From positions 1 to 54,373 of the forward strand of contig CAJOKZ010000013.1 in the NCBI GenBank assembly GCA_905235335.1: a DNA stretch of 54,373 nt, given 5' to 3'. The position numbers and the translations under genes were made by a program. The notes under the pieces are model-generated. The model ran no database searches. It saw only the letters and a program-made list of their open reading frames with translations, and was not told the origin of the DNA. The DNA is from an uncultured Succiniclasticum sp. Its GTDB lineage: Bacteria > Bacillota > Negativicutes > Acidaminococcales > Acidaminococcaceae. Every line of letters starts with the position of its first letter. Position 1 is the first letter of the stretch. Positions 21,356 through 31,939 of the stretch are shown in pieces.

Positions 21356-22987
21356 TCATTTAACAGTAATGCGCCCGGCTCCGTAGGGGTTTTCATAACC
21401 ATCCCCGACCTTCGCGTTCAGGTAGTTCTGGACATATTCCATAATGGCATCTACATCAGTCATCACACCATCTTTTAACAAATTGCAGTTCTTGAACATG
21501 GTCAGGCCGTTGCCGCCGTCTTTCAGTATATAGGTGGTGCCGCCGACAGTATATTTAGCGTTCAGGTCGATGGGTTTCCCGTTAACCATGACATCTTTGA
21601 CCCTGCGCTCGCCCTTCACTTCCACAAAGTTGCCCTTTGCATCTAACACCAGACCGGACGGAACCGAGGGATCTATTGTATATGTCATGCCGGAAACCTG
21701 CATGAAAGCGCCGTGTTCGTCAGGATAGTTAGAAACGCCTACTTCCAACGCGTCCACAATCTGCTGTCCGGTAGCTTCAATTACGGTACACATATTGCCG
21801 AAGGGGAAGGCTTCCAACAGGTCGTTGTAAGTGAAGACGCCTTTTTTGATCGTATTCCGGATGGACCCTCCGTTAACGATAGCGATGTCTGTATCCAGCA
21901 CCGTGCGATACGCATCGGCTACAAAATCGCCAAGGTTTGTTTCCCCATTGCGCACCCGGCGCTCGCCCGTCTTCGGATCGTTACCGGTCAGGTCGACCAG
22001 GGCTTCGCCTACCGGCTGGTTCAAAATAGCCTCAAAGCGTTTGTTCTCCCGGGCAATTATTTTTTCAATCTTTTTATCGGAATCTTTCAATTCTCTTACT
22101 AAGGAAGCTTCGATGGATCCGTCTTCATGGATGACCATCTTCCCTACGGTCTGTAACTTGGTCCCAGTCTGTGCGACCTGCACTACCTTTCCGACCTTGT
22201 TCACAATTTTGTGGATATACTGTTCGTGGGAATGCCCATCGATGATCGCATCCACATTGTATGTATTGGCAGCCACTGCACCGCTGGACCAGCGGGGAAT
22301 CGAACCGTCCGTTCCCAGATGCCCTACGAGGAACACATAATCTGCACCGTCCTTACGGGCATTGTCTACCGCTTCCTGTATGGCCTTGTACAGTTTTTCA
22401 CCGGTTTCATCTTCCGAAAAACCGTAAATGAATTTCCCGTCAGCATCCTGGAAAAACTTGGGCGTGGAAGTCACCAGGGTCTCCGGCGTCGTTGCGCCCA
22501 CAAACCCAATCTTTTTCCCTCCAGCATTAACGATCTTGTAAGGCTTTAAGACGAGTTTGTGTGTTTTGATATTCGTAAAATTCGAACTGTAGTATCCACA
22601 CTTCATTTTTTTTGCCAGCTCCAGAAAACGCGGCACACCGTAATCAAACTCATGATTGCCGGGGATAACAAAATCATATCCCACCGCATTCATGATTTTC
22701 ACGATAGCCTCGCCCTTTGACAGCTTGCCGATAGGAGCCCCCTGAATGTCGTCGCCGGCACTTACCAGCAGCACCGGATATCCCTGTTTTTTCAAATCCT
22801 TCTTATATTGCGAAATCCTGGAAAACCCAAGGTTATCACTGACACCGCAATGGGTATCATTCGTGTGAAGAATAATAATGTCTTGTCCAGCGGCCAGGAC
22901 CACGATGGGAATCATCATCGTGACCAGCAGCATCAGGACGGAGCAATACAGTTTCCTAAAAGTTTTGTCCATAGGTTTGTCCTCCAT
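21356..22987 (-). CDS. secreted 5'-nucleotidase / UDP-sugar hydrolase family metallophosphatase (UshA-like)
   Basis: Signal peptide; IIILHTNDTHCG, VSAGDDIQG, IPGNHEFDYG, DGHSHEQ; C-terminal 5'-nucleotidase domain. Confidence 0.92.
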   Translation of the reverse strand: MEDKPMDKTFRKLYCSVLMLLVTMMIPIVVLAAGQDIIILHTNDTHCGVSDNLGFSRISQYKKDLKKQGYPVLLVSAGDDIQGAPIGKLSKGEAIVKIMNAVGYDFVIPGNHEFDYGVPRFLELAKKMKCGYYSSNFTNIKTHKLVLKPYKIVNAGGKKIGFVGATTPETLVTSTPKFFQDADGKFIYGFSEDETGEKLYKAIQEAVDNARKDGADYVFLVGHLGTDGSIPRWSSGAVAANTYNVDAIIDGHSHEQYIHKIVNKVGKVVQVAQTGTKLQTVGKMVIHEDGSIEASLVRELKDSDKKIEKIIARENKRFEAILNQPVGEALVDLTGNDPKTGERRVRNGETNLGDFVADAYRTVLDTDIAIVNGGSIRNTIKKGVFTYNDLLEAFPFGNMCTVIEATGQQIVDALEVGVSNYPDEHGAFMQVSGMTYTIDPSVPSGLVLDAKGNFVEVKGERRVKDVMVNGKPIDLNAKYTVGGTTYILKDGGNGLTMFKNCNLLKDGVMTDVDAIMEYVQNYLNAKVGDGYENPYGAGRITVK

Positions 22988-23005
22988 TCCAAATTTTTAA
23001 CTGAT

Positions 23006-23773
23006 TCATTCTTTCGGTGTCAGGGCGTAGACACGCGCAGGAAGACCGGTAGCGCCTTCGATTCGGGGCCAGGACGCAAAGAGCAGCGCGCCTGCGGGAG
23101 CCACACGGTCCAAATTTTCCAGCACTTCGATCTGCAGTTTCCCTTTTGCCAGCACATAGCGCTCGCAAGCCAGATCCCCTGCTTCCACGGCCAGATAGCT
23201 CGCATCCGTGTCCAGCGTCTCGTGACCGTTGGCAGCCGCTTTTCGCACGTCAAAAATATATTCCAGCGCTTCAATCGACCAACCCGGGCAATGTTCGTTC
23301 CCATCCGCACCGACGTTGGCCATTTTTTCCATGTCCGGCCAGCGTTTATACCAGTCCGTCCGCAGGGCCACAAAAGCGCCTTCCGGAATCTCACCGTATT
23401 TCGCTTCATAAGCTTTGATATCGTCCACCGTTACCGCATAATCCACGTTTTCCTTTACCTTGTCAGTGATATCAATAACGACCAGCGGAAATACAAACTC
23501 ATTGACACCGTATTGCTCCGACAAGGGCGTTTCTTTAACAAAATGCCCGGGAAAATCTACATGGGTGCCAAACTGTCCGGGAAATTTGAATGTCTGAATC
23601 AGGCATTCCAGCATAGGATTGCCCCAGTCGAACACCACCTTTCCCAATTCCACCGAGCCCTCGGGAATACCGCTCCAGAACGGGCTGTCGCCGTTCAGGG
23701 AGTGGGAAAGCTCAACCCATTCATACTGGCTTGATTTCAGTTCCTTCAATACTGACCAGAGCTTCTTTTCCAT
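23006..23773 (-). CDS. cyclase family protein (kynurenine formamidase-like)
   Basis: ELSHSLNGDSPFWSG, FGTHVDFPGHF metal-binding motif; probable start MEKKLWSVLKEL. Confidence 0.82.
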   Translation of the reverse strand: MEKKLWSVLKELKSSQYEWVELSHSLNGDSPFWSGIPEGSVELGKVVFDWGNPMLECLIQTFKFPGQFGTHVDFPGHFVKETPLSEQYGVNEFVFPLVVIDITDKVKENVDYAVTVDDIKAYEAKYGEIPEGAFVALRTDWYKRWPDMEKMANVGADGNEHCPGWSIEALEYIFDVRKAAANGHETLDTDASYLAVEAGDLACERYVLAKGKLQIEVLENLDRVAPAGALLFASWPRIEGATGLPARVYALTPKE

Positions 23774-23905
23774 ACCGTACCCTCCAAAAATAAATGTTTC
23801 TGTCATGATTTTTATCCAACTGTTACTGCATTATCGGAATACTTTTCTGCAGATTGAAAAACAACCGTATTCCAGCCCGGACAGGATCGGTTTGTCAGGC
23901 GCCGC

Positions 23906-25021
23906 TTATTTTATCCTGTTTAACAGTTCCGCCAGTTCCGATGCTGAAGGATCGCCGGAATGGCAGGTCATGATTGGCTGGGCGCCCAGCATCAGCGTAC
24001 TGCCTGACGCATATGCATCAGATTTATTATGCCCGTTGTGGTAGGCAGCTGCCAGATTTCCCAAAACAAAATAGGAACGCTCCGCGCCGCTCATGCCATC
24101 AGCCGCCGCCGGCTGCACCAACGCCTTGCCGTTAACTTTTACCACGCCCTTTTCCGCCGTGGCATGCTTCCCGCTGTATTCAAACAGTTTTTTGGTGTAA
24201 TTATCCCTGCGCTGCTGATGGGTCGGATGATCGCTGGGAGAGAAAATTTCGCCGGCAAAGCTTGTCTTTGACTTGCCGTATTTTTCCTCGACCCGCTGCC
24301 AGATGGCCGCCGCCGCTCCCGGATTGTAACCGGCATTGATAATATAATCAAAGGCAAGGTTATCCGCTTCCCATTCATCCTTTTTCGTAATCGCCACCGT
24401 ATCAATCTGATTGACCGCTATATTCAGCGCCAGATTTGTCAGTGCGGATCCGCCTATTGCCGATCCCAGCATACCCGCCCCGATTGCGACATTCATTTTT
24501 TTGCGTATTGAAGAAGCGACATGGTTCTTCTGTCCGTGCCCCATTTCATGACCCAGCACAACAGCAACCTCGTCCGGGTTTTCCGTCAGGCTGTAAAGAC
24601 CTTCATTGACGCTCATGACATGCCCCATGCTGCAAAATGCGTTAAAAGACTCCTGCTTATTGATGAAGTACAGGTAAGGTTTTTTATGAATTGAAGGATC
24701 CACCGCGGCAATCCCCCGAGTCAGCCTTGGCATCATATCGTCCAGCTGCTGTTTCCGGTAATAATTTTCCGATACGCCAAACTTTTTCTGGTACTCGGCG
24801 AAAAGTGCCTGGCGGCCTTCCTCAGTCTGATCATAGTATTTAATGGTGTCATCAACCTGCTTATAGACAGCAGCGCCCTGAATCGCCGTACCGATGATGC
24901 CTCCGATCCCTGCCGCATCTGCCACCGGCACAGGCTGGAAGAAGGCACTTACGGAGGCCCCTATAATACCGCACAAAATACAGGAACCTATTTTTTTCTT
25001 CCACGATCTCATTTTAATCAT
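23906..25021 (-). CDS. secreted M48 family metallopeptidase
   Basis: Signal peptide; VVLGHEMGHGQKNH (HExxH), KKDEWEADNLAFDYIINAGYNP. Confidence 0.9.
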   Translation of the reverse strand: MIKMRSWKKKIGSCILCGIIGASVSAFFQPVPVADAAGIGGIIGTAIQGAAVYKQVDDTIKYYDQTEEGRQALFAEYQKKFGVSENYYRKQQLDDMMPRLTRGIAAVDPSIHKKPYLYFINKQESFNAFCSMGHVMSVNEGLYSLTENPDEVAVVLGHEMGHGQKNHVASSIRKKMNVAIGAGMLGSAIGGSALTNLALNIAVNQIDTVAITKKDEWEADNLAFDYIINAGYNPGAAAAIWQRVEEKYGKSKTSFAGEIFSPSDHPTHQQRRDNYTKKLFEYSGKHATAEKGVVKVNGKALVQPAAADGMSGAERSYFVLGNLAAAYHNGHNKSDAYASGSTLMLGAQPIMTCHSGDPSASELAELLNRIK

Positions 25022-25103
25022 AACACCTCTCTTTTCTCTGAATAATTAATTGTTGATTTTACGTTTCATATATTAATATATTTTAATTTTATATGAAATT
25101 ATA

Positions 25104-26291
25104 TCATTTTGCAACTGGTTTGCTTTGGTTTGTTTTATTCCGGTTCACCCGATCGGCCCACTCCCGAAGCTGTTCCACATAATGCCCCGCGCATTCACCA
25201 ATACTGCTGAAACCCGCGGCATCCTGACGGAAAACGATGAACAGCTGCATATCCTCGTAAAAAATTTCCGCCCGGTCGCTGGCCTCAAACACGATAAAAT
25301 GGGTGGGATCGATCATATCCTTCCTGCGGATCTGATACAATGCACCGGCCAGCAGCTCTGCCCGGTAAAACGGGTCGCTGCCCCCGGCAGTCTCCCGGAT
25401 TTCCATCTCCCAGTCCCCGCCGTCCGCGAAATGCTCCCTTACACAAGCGCCGCCGTTCTTTCTTTTTGAAGGCGCAGGCTGGATATCCAACGGCACCAGC
25501 ATCTTGTTGATATTATGTATGCGTTGTTCCGGCTGGGGGTGGCTGTCAAAGATACCCCAGCCCGGATTTCCGGACTGGAGCGCCAGTTCCTGCAATTTGT
25601 TCATAGTTACCAACATGGCATAAGGGCTGTATCCCGCCTTCAGGGCATAAGCAAAGCCCTCCCGGTCCGCCGCATTTTCATCCGCCCGGCTGTATCCGGC
25701 GGCCAATGCATCGCTGACCACCATGCTCATGGCCAACGCATCCCCGTTTCCCGAGGCTATGCCTGCCAGAATCGTCACCAGCTGCGTCCACATATTTTTT
25801 TCAATCTGATGGACCGTATGACGTTTGACCACGTGCCCAATCTCATGACCCAGGACGGCGGCCAGTTCCGCATCGGATGGCATGTAATCAAGCAGTCCCT
25901 TGAATACATAGACGTATCCGCCCGGGCAGGCCATCGCATTTACATCCTCCGTGTTCAGCACCTTGAACGAATACTTCAGGTTTTGCCGCCCGCACACTGC
26001 TACCAGGCTTTGTCCGATACGCTCGACCCTTTCCGCGGTCTGATAATCGTTAAGCACGCCATAATGAGCTTCGATCTGTTCCGCTGCGGCCTTCCCCATC
26101 TCCTGTTCCTGTTTTTCCCCGATCATCCCCGCTTCAGCCAGATGAAAGGAGGTCATCAAGGTGAGAAAACAGCCCAGCATAACAATCAGTTTTGCAATTT
26201 GTTTCACGTGAAACACTGCAGTGAAATACTGTTTTGCAACATTGTCTTTCAAGTAATCGTTGGGGCACAATAAAAATTCCGTTGCGTGCAT
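25104..26291 (-). CDS. secreted M48 family metallopeptidase (second copy)
   Basis: AVLGHEIGHVVKRH (HExxH), RADENAADREGFAYALKAGYSP; AAGGAAGT RBS upstream of the ATG at 26291. Confidence 0.9.
   Translation of the reverse strand: MHATEFLLCPNDYLKDNVAKQYFTAVFHVKQIAKLIVMLGCFLTLMTSFHLAEAGMIGEKQEQEMGKAAAEQIEAHYGVLNDYQTAERVERIGQSLVAVCGRQNLKYSFKVLNTEDVNAMACPGGYVYVFKGLLDYMPSDAELAAVLGHEIGHVVKRHTVHQIEKNMWTQLVTILAGIASGNGDALAMSMVVSDALAAGYSRADENAADREGFAYALKAGYSPYAMLVTMNKLQELALQSGNPGWGIFDSHPQPEQRIHNINKMLVPLDIQPAPSKRKNGGACVREHFADGGDWEMEIRETAGGSDPFYRAELLAGALYQIRRKDMIDPTHFIVFEASDRAEIFYEDMQLFIVFRQDAAGFSSIGECAGHYVEQLREWADRVNRNKTNQSKPVAK
26200..26215. promoter_or_regulatory. parS site (TGTTTCACGTGAAACA)
   Basis: Perfect 16-bp palindrome identical to the ParB/Spo0J parS consensus; within the N-terminal codons of the M48 ORF. 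Confidence 0.88.
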
Positions 26292-26347
26292 AATAAAAAA
26301 CTTCCTTGATTTAATCTTCTTGCTTACACCGTTTAACTGAATCTGCT

Positions 26348-27505
26348 TTAAATGACACCCGTTTCCTTAAGATTCCGAATCTCATCCTCCGAATATCCCA
26401 GTGCTTTCAGTATGTCCCGGGTGTGTTCTCCCACATAGGGCGCCCGAAAACGGATACGGTCCGGTGTTTCGGACATCTTTACCGCAGTATGCAGGTAGGT
26501 GATACTGCCGATGTCCTCCTGCCTGGTCTCAAATACTCCAGACGCATTTGCGATTTCACCATCCAGCACTTCCTCCGGGCTGCACACGGGTGTTACACAG
26601 AAGGCGCCGCCATCTGCGAGGTCCATCCACTCGTCACGCGTCTTTGTCCGAATCTTTTCTCTAATTTTTTCTGCAATTTCCTCTTCGTGGGCGAAATCAT
26701 ACTGACGGTCCTGCAATTCCGTCAGATCTGCCATCGCACAGAACCGTTTCCAGAATTTCGGTTCGATCGTACCCACGCTGATATATTTTCCGTCCTTTGT
26801 ACGATATACATCATAATAGTGTGCCCGCCGCCCAAAAGGTGTATCACCGGTCACCCGGCATCCTAAAATGCTGGACAGGGAAACTATCTGCATTCCCAGC
26901 GCCGTGTTATAAAGGCTGATATCAATACGCTGTCCCTGACCGGTCCGTTCCCTTGCGAACAGCGCCATGGAAATGGCAGCCACTGCGTTCAGGCTGCTTC
27001 CCAGGGCGGAAACCTGGACTTCGCTTATGGCAACATCCTTGCTGTCGTTCAAAAAGTTCATACCGGAAAGCCCGATAATATTCAAGTCATGGGCCGGCCT
27101 TTGTTTAAACGGACTTTCCTGTCCAAACCCGGTGATCGAACAATACACCAGCCGTGGGTTCAACGCGTGCATTTCCTCATACCCGAGGCCTTTCGACTGC
27201 AGGTAGCCGGGGCGGAACCCTTCAATAAAAACATCTGCCTGCGCCAGCAGCTTTTTCAGTATCTCCTGTCCTTCTTCTGTTTTTATATTGACGGTTATTC
27301 CCTTTTTATTCCGATTCAGCGCCAGGTTCCAACTGCTCATGCCGGGAACCGGCTGCGGTGCAAAAGCCCGGTTGGGATCGCCCTTCACTCCTTCTACCTT
27401 GACCACGTCCGCCCCAAAATCCGCAAGCACCATGCCACAGTATTGACCAGGCAGCCATTGCGAAAAATCTACCACCTTGATTCCCTGTAATGCCGATTCC
27501 ATCAT
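26348..27505 (-). CDS. CaiB/BaiF family (class III) CoA-transferase
   Basis: LQGIKVVDFSQWLPGQYCGMVLADFGADVVKVE, NRNKKGITVNIKTEEG, CSITGFGQESPFKQRPAHDLN. Confidence 0.9.
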   Translation of the reverse strand: MMESALQGIKVVDFSQWLPGQYCGMVLADFGADVVKVEGVKGDPNRAFAPQPVPGMSSWNLALNRNKKGITVNIKTEEGQEILKKLLAQADVFIEGFRPGYLQSKGLGYEEMHALNPRLVYCSITGFGQESPFKQRPAHDLNIIGLSGMNFLNDSKDVAISEVQVSALGSSLNAVAAISMALFARERTGQGQRIDISLYNTALGMQIVSLSSILGCRVTGDTPFGRRAHYYDVYRTKDGKYISVGTIEPKFWKRFCAMADLTELQDRQYDFAHEEEIAEKIREKIRTKTRDEWMDLADGGAFCVTPVCSPEEVLDGEIANASGVFETRQEDIGSITYLHTAVKMSETPDRIRFRAPYVGEHTRDILKALGYSEDEIRNLKETGVI

Positions 27506-27908
27506 CCAACCCCATTTCCGTCTCCATAACTGCTTTATCAAATGCGTATTTTGCTTCCGTCACTTCGGCCCGGCTTGCTTTTCCGGACATCCTGCATGCC
27601 TTATAGCCCAAATGCTTTTTCAAAAAACTATAAGACATTTATCTTTTCCCGAGTATTTATATTGTACCACAAATATGTCTCGTAAATATGAAGTTTCTCT
27701 TTTCCCATTGCCACCCCGCTTTTTCCCTCAACCCTCTTTTTTATCTCAAAACGATCGAACCCCGGCATTTCCAAACTTTCCACACCTGTTTGTCACATCC
27801 GGTTCCCGTCCATTCTTCGCCGTACAACACCGTTGTAGGGCAACAGCATAATTTTTCTTGTTATCCCTGCCCTCACCCATTATAATAGTATTGAATGGAG
27901 GCGCAATT

Positions 27909-28226
27909 ATGGATTCAGGCTTCGGCGGACTGACATTCAGCCAGATAGTCAATACAGCATTATATGTGGTCAGCGGTTTCTTTTTTGGCATCTTCGCGTC
28001 CCGGAACAGTCTTTTTTCCGTGATGCGCATCCGTAAAACCTTTGCCAAAAAAGAGCATTCCCCTGCGTCAATTTTTAAAACAGTTTACAGCATCCTGTTC
28101 ATCGTGCTGGCGTTTCTCGTCTTCCCTTCCTGGATGGCGACCCGCACGACAGTCGGTGCGTTCGCTTATTATGCCGTCCTGCTTTTCTATTTTTCAAAAG
28201 GATGGAAAAACTTTTTTTCTGGCTGA
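27909..28226 (+). CDS. hypothetical small membrane protein
   Basis: MDSGFGGLTFSQIVNTALYVVSGFFFG...; GGAGG RBS upstream of the ATG at 27909. Confidence 0.6.
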   Translation: MDSGFGGLTFSQIVNTALYVVSGFFFGIFASRNSLFSVMRIRKTFAKKEHSPASIFKTVYSILFIVLAFLVFPSWMATRTTVGAFAYYAVLLFYFSKGWKNFFSG

Positions 28227-28275
28227 CCGGTCAATATCTGTTTCCGTATTGTTTTTTATCCCAATAACCGACAAA

Positions 28276-28350
28276 ATCCGTAGCGCCGGATCCACAGCAG
28301 GATTCTGTTCCTGCTCGAATTCACTAAAGATCCTCGCTACGGATATTTTT
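28276..28350 (+). terminator. large nested stem-loop ending in a T-run (terminator or small structured RNA)
   Basis: ATCCGTAGCG/CGCTACGGAT, GGATC/GATCC and AGCAGGA/TCCTGCT nested, followed by ATTTTTTG. Confidence 0.6.
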
Positions 28351-28385
28351 TGATACACCTAAACAGCCGGTTTTTTCTGTACTTT

Positions 28386-29204
28386 TTATTGTTGTAACCA
28401 CGGAAGATACAACATTTCAGTGTCAATTTCAGGAATACCTAAATGCCTTGAGGGGACAAAGCTTCCATGGCAGTCGCTGCCGCCGGAGATATATAATTTA
28501 TGGCGGCGGCAGAAGTGTGCAAGCAGCCTGCTGCTCCCCGCACTGTGTCCGGAGTGGTAACACTCAAACCCGTCCAGCTTTTCATCCACAAGCCTCGGAA
28601 GATATTCCTGCATGCCGGCACCGTGAAAATCACTGGCCAGATGGGCACACATGGCAATACCTCCTGCCTCGTGGATTACCCGCACCACTTCAGCTATATC
28701 CGGGAACTCGGGAAATCCCAGATTATTTTCCGCGGTAAAGATACGGCGGAAAAAATCATTTACATCCCCACAGAGCCCTTTGTCCTGCAAATAAGCCAGC
28801 GCTTTCCACCCACCCCGGTGAAGATCATATCTGTAATCCGCAAATTCGCGCATAGAAAGAGGCCATCCCCTCTCAATCAGGTTCTTCACGCTGTCATCGT
28901 CTTTTTTCTCCAGCAGCTTCTGGTTGTGCCTGCACAATTCCAGCAGCTGCTTGTTTTTTGTATCGACACCATATCCCAGAATGTGGTAGTTATGACCGTC
29001 CTTTGTGGAGTTCAGTTCCACTCCCGGAATAAACTTCAAACCTGCTTCTTCTGCAAGTTTTCCGGTCTCTTCCACATTCGCCACGCTGTCGTGATCGGAG
29101 ATGGCAAAACACTCAATCCCCGCTTTCAAGACAGCCTCCACCACCTGCGACGGATCCCAGGTCCCGTCTGATGCTGTCGTATGAATATGCAAATCAGCCC
29201 GCAT
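28386..29204 (-). CDS. PHP domain-containing phosphoesterase
   Basis: MRADLHIHTTASDGTWDPSQ, AISDHDSV, PGVELNS. Confidence 0.92.
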   Translation of the reverse strand: MRADLHIHTTASDGTWDPSQVVEAVLKAGIECFAISDHDSVANVEETGKLAEEAGLKFIPGVELNSTKDGHNYHILGYGVDTKNKQLLELCRHNQKLLEKKDDDSVKNLIERGWPLSMREFADYRYDLHRGGWKALAYLQDKGLCGDVNDFFRRIFTAENNLGFPEFPDIAEVVRVIHEAGGIAMCAHLASDFHGAGMQEYLPRLVDEKLDGFECYHSGHSAGSSRLLAHFCRRHKLYISGGSDCHGSFVPSRHLGIPEIDTEMLYLPWLQQ

Positions 29205-29347
29205 GGCAATTCTCCATCAAAACATAAAAATCGATAGTTTAGCTACGAAAAAGAAGATATTAGAATGTTATACAAAATGCGGACTTTTATCCCACGGTTG
29301 AATCCATGAGTTTTCAGTCCAGAAAAAATATAAACAGCCGGATGCCT

Positions 29348-29989
29348 TCAAGTCCGTTGCAACCCGTTTTTAATCAGGATTTCTTCGTATTCAAACCCGA
29401 CCTCTTCCAGTTCCACCGGCGTCTGCAGCCTGTCTGTCAGCCACGCCTCCGCTCTGGCCTTCTGTTCTTCCGGCATACGCAGGGTAAATCGAACGCGGCT
29501 CCCATACTCTGTATCCGTCAGGGAAAACAGTGACTGCTGATACAACAGGTTCATAATTTTTCCCGCTTCTCCGGCGCCGCAGGAAAAGGCATACAGCCCC
29601 ATCTTCACCTTTTGCGCCATACCGGCCTCTTCCAGCGCTTGGGACACGCTTCCCGCATAGGCGCGCACCAGCCCACCGGCCCCCAGCTTGATTCCGCCGA
29701 AATAGCGGGTCACCACTGCTGCCACCTGATTCAGCTCCTGTTTGCGCAGCACGCCCAACATAGGAATCCCGGCAGTGCCGGATGGTTCCCCGTCATCGCT
29801 GGAACGCTGGTGCTGTTCATCAATAACGTAAGCGCTACAGTTATGAGTAGCATCCCAGAATTCTTTTTTGACAGCTTTAATAAACTCCTGCGCCTCTTCT
29901 TCTGTTTTAACTTTTTTTAAGGAACAGATAAACCGGCTTTTGGATATGACCAGTTCCGTCCGTACATCTTTTGCTATAGTCAGATTCAT
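29348..29989 (-). CDS. YigZ/IMPACT family protein
   Basis: SKSRFICSLKKV, DDGEPSGTAGIPML, VTRYFGGIKLGAGGLVRAY. Confidence 0.92.
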   Translation of the reverse strand: MNLTIAKDVRTELVISKSRFICSLKKVKTEEEAQEFIKAVKKEFWDATHNCSAYVIDEQHQRSSDDGEPSGTAGIPMLGVLRKQELNQVAAVVTRYFGGIKLGAGGLVRAYAGSVSQALEEAGMAQKVKMGLYAFSCGAGEAGKIMNLLYQQSLFSLTDTEYGSRVRFTLRMPEEQKARAEAWLTDRLQTPVELEEVGFEYEEILIKNGLQRT

Positions 29990-30147
29990 GATGTTCCCCT
30001 TCATTTTGGGTTCATTATATTACTTCTGCCGCAGAAAATCCATATATCTGTAATAACAAAAATCAGTATCCCTGGTTCTCTCAAAATTTGTATCGCGCAA
30101 AAATATTGTTTGCAATTCTAAAACTTTTCTGCAAGCTTAATTTCATT

Positions 30148-30175
30148 TTGACCTTGTAAACAAAGGTGCTATAAT
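30148..30175 (+). promoter_or_regulatory. sigma70-type promoter for the ClC gene
   Basis: TTGACC - 16 bp - TATAAT. Confidence 0.55.
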
Positions 30176-30267
30176 AAAAAGAAACTTTCTATCTTTAATT
30201 ATAGCAATTCAACTGCGCCTGACCTGCGATTGGCTGGTACAATGGTAAAGAGGTATTTTGTTGTAAA

Positions 30268-31899
30268 ATGACTGATACAGGAAGAAAATGGTACCAACAT
30301 AATAAAAACAAAAAAAACGCCGATTCTTTGTCAATGCACATACGGCACACCTACCAGTCGCTGAATCACTGGCAAAGTTTCCAGTTTAAGCTGTTCTGGG
30401 AGGGAATTTTAGTTGGAATTTTTGCCGGTCTGGTCATCAGTCTTTTCCGCTACCTTCTGTCAAAGGCCGAAGCCTGGCGCATAAACCTGTACGAACTATT
30501 GACGCAGCTGCCCGCTGTATATACCGCAGGCTGGTTTGCCGTACTGCTCGGTATCAGCGCTGTCATGTACTTTCTCACAAAATATGAACCCATGGCCGGA
30601 GGTTCCGGCATTCCGCAAGTCAAGGGCGTAATCCTTGGATTTATGCGGATGAACTGGATCCGCATTTTATGGGTCAAGCTGGCCGGCGGCGTCATTGGAC
30701 TGGGCGCAGGCCTTTCCCTTGGCCGGGAAGGCCCCTCTATCCAGCTTGGTGCAGTCACTGCCCAGGGGCTCAGCCGTTTTATGGGCCGTACCCGCATGGA
30801 AGAACGTTATCTGATCACCAGCGGAGCCAGCGCCGGATTAGCAGCCGCCTTTAACGCACCTCTTGCCGGAGTTATCTTTTCCCTGGAGGAGCTCCACCGA
30901 AATTTTTCTGCCGTAGTGCTGCTGCCTGCCATGACCGCTGCCATGACAGCCACCTTCGTTTCCCGCCTGTTGTTCGGGCGCAGTCTGACTTTTAGTTTTT
31001 ACGGGCTTCCGGTCTTCCCCCACGATATCCATATACTGTATGCAATAATTACAGCTGTTCTGTCCGGTCTGCTGGGTGTGCTTTTTAATGCCGGACTGCT
31101 GAATATAAGTGCGTTTTACAATCTTCCCATATTTAAAAACACCTATCGAAAAATTCTTTTTTCATTACTGTGCGCCGGAATTTTAGGTTTTGCTTTACCC
31201 CAGGTCCTGGGCGGCGGCAATCTGCTGGTCAATGAACTGGCGTTGAAGCCGTTTCCGTTACAGCTTTTGGTTGTACTGTTAATTGGCAAGTTCCTGTTTA
31301 CCTTGATCAGCTACGGAACTGGCGTACCTGGCGGATTTTTCCTTCCCATGCTGGTACTAGGGGCACTGGTGGGAAGTATTTGTTCCAACATCCTGTATTC
31401 TTTCCAGCTGATTGAAGCCAGTCACTCTCCCAATATTATCATTATCGCCATGGCTGCATTTTTTTCTGCCTCAGTCCGCGCCCCCATTACAGGGACCGTT
31501 TTGATCTGTGAAATGACCGGAAGTTTTTCGCATTTAATGGTTTTAGGCATCGCTTCCGCCACGGCCTATATCGTGGCGCAGCTTTGCGGCGGACAGCCTA
31601 TCTATGAAGCGCTTCTGCTGAAGACGCTGAACAGCCACAAAACTTCAGATCCGGATATGGTGAAGGAGGAACGGGATATTGTGGAAGTACCTGTATGCAG
31701 CGGTAGCATGCTGGAGAATAAAAGAATCAAGGAAATTTCCTGGCCACCCCATACACTGGTGGTTGATGTAAAACGTGGGCAGGAACAGCTGGTGCCGGAA
31801 AAGAATACCATGATCCGTGCCGGTGATTTCCTGTACATACTTACCCAAACCGAAACCGCTGACGAAGTCCGGACTCTGGGTTCGGATCTGCGAAATTGA
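30268..31899 (+). CDS. ClC family chloride channel/antiporter with C-terminal TrkA-C (RCK_C) domain
   Basis: GGSGIPQVKG, LGREGPSIQLG, GVPGGFFLPMLVLGA; C-terminal region EVPVCSGSMLENKRIKEISWPPHTLVVDVKRGQE. Confidence 0.92.
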   Translation: MTDTGRKWYQHNKNKKNADSLSMHIRHTYQSLNHWQSFQFKLFWEGILVGIFAGLVISLFRYLLSKAEAWRINLYELLTQLPAVYTAGWFAVLLGISAVMYFLTKYEPMAGGSGIPQVKGVILGFMRMNWIRILWVKLAGGVIGLGAGLSLGREGPSIQLGAVTAQGLSRFMGRTRMEERYLITSGASAGLAAAFNAPLAGVIFSLEELHRNFSAVVLLPAMTAAMTATFVSRLLFGRSLTFSFYGLPVFPHDIHILYAIITAVLSGLLGVLFNAGLLNISAFYNLPIFKNTYRKILFSLLCAGILGFALPQVLGGGNLLVNELALKPFPLQLLVVLLIGKFLFTLISYGTGVPGGFFLPMLVLGALVGSICSNILYSFQLIEASHSPNIIIIAMAAFFSASVRAPITGTVLICEMTGSFSHLMVLGIASATAYIVAQLCGGQPIYEALLLKTLNSHKTSDPDMVKEERDIVEVPVCSGSMLENKRIKEISWPPHTLVVDVKRGQEQLVPEKNTMIRAGDFLYILTQTETADEVRTLGSDLRN

Positions 31900-31939
31900 G
31901 AAATGTAAAAAAATTGCCGGCCGATTTAATTTAAAGAAG

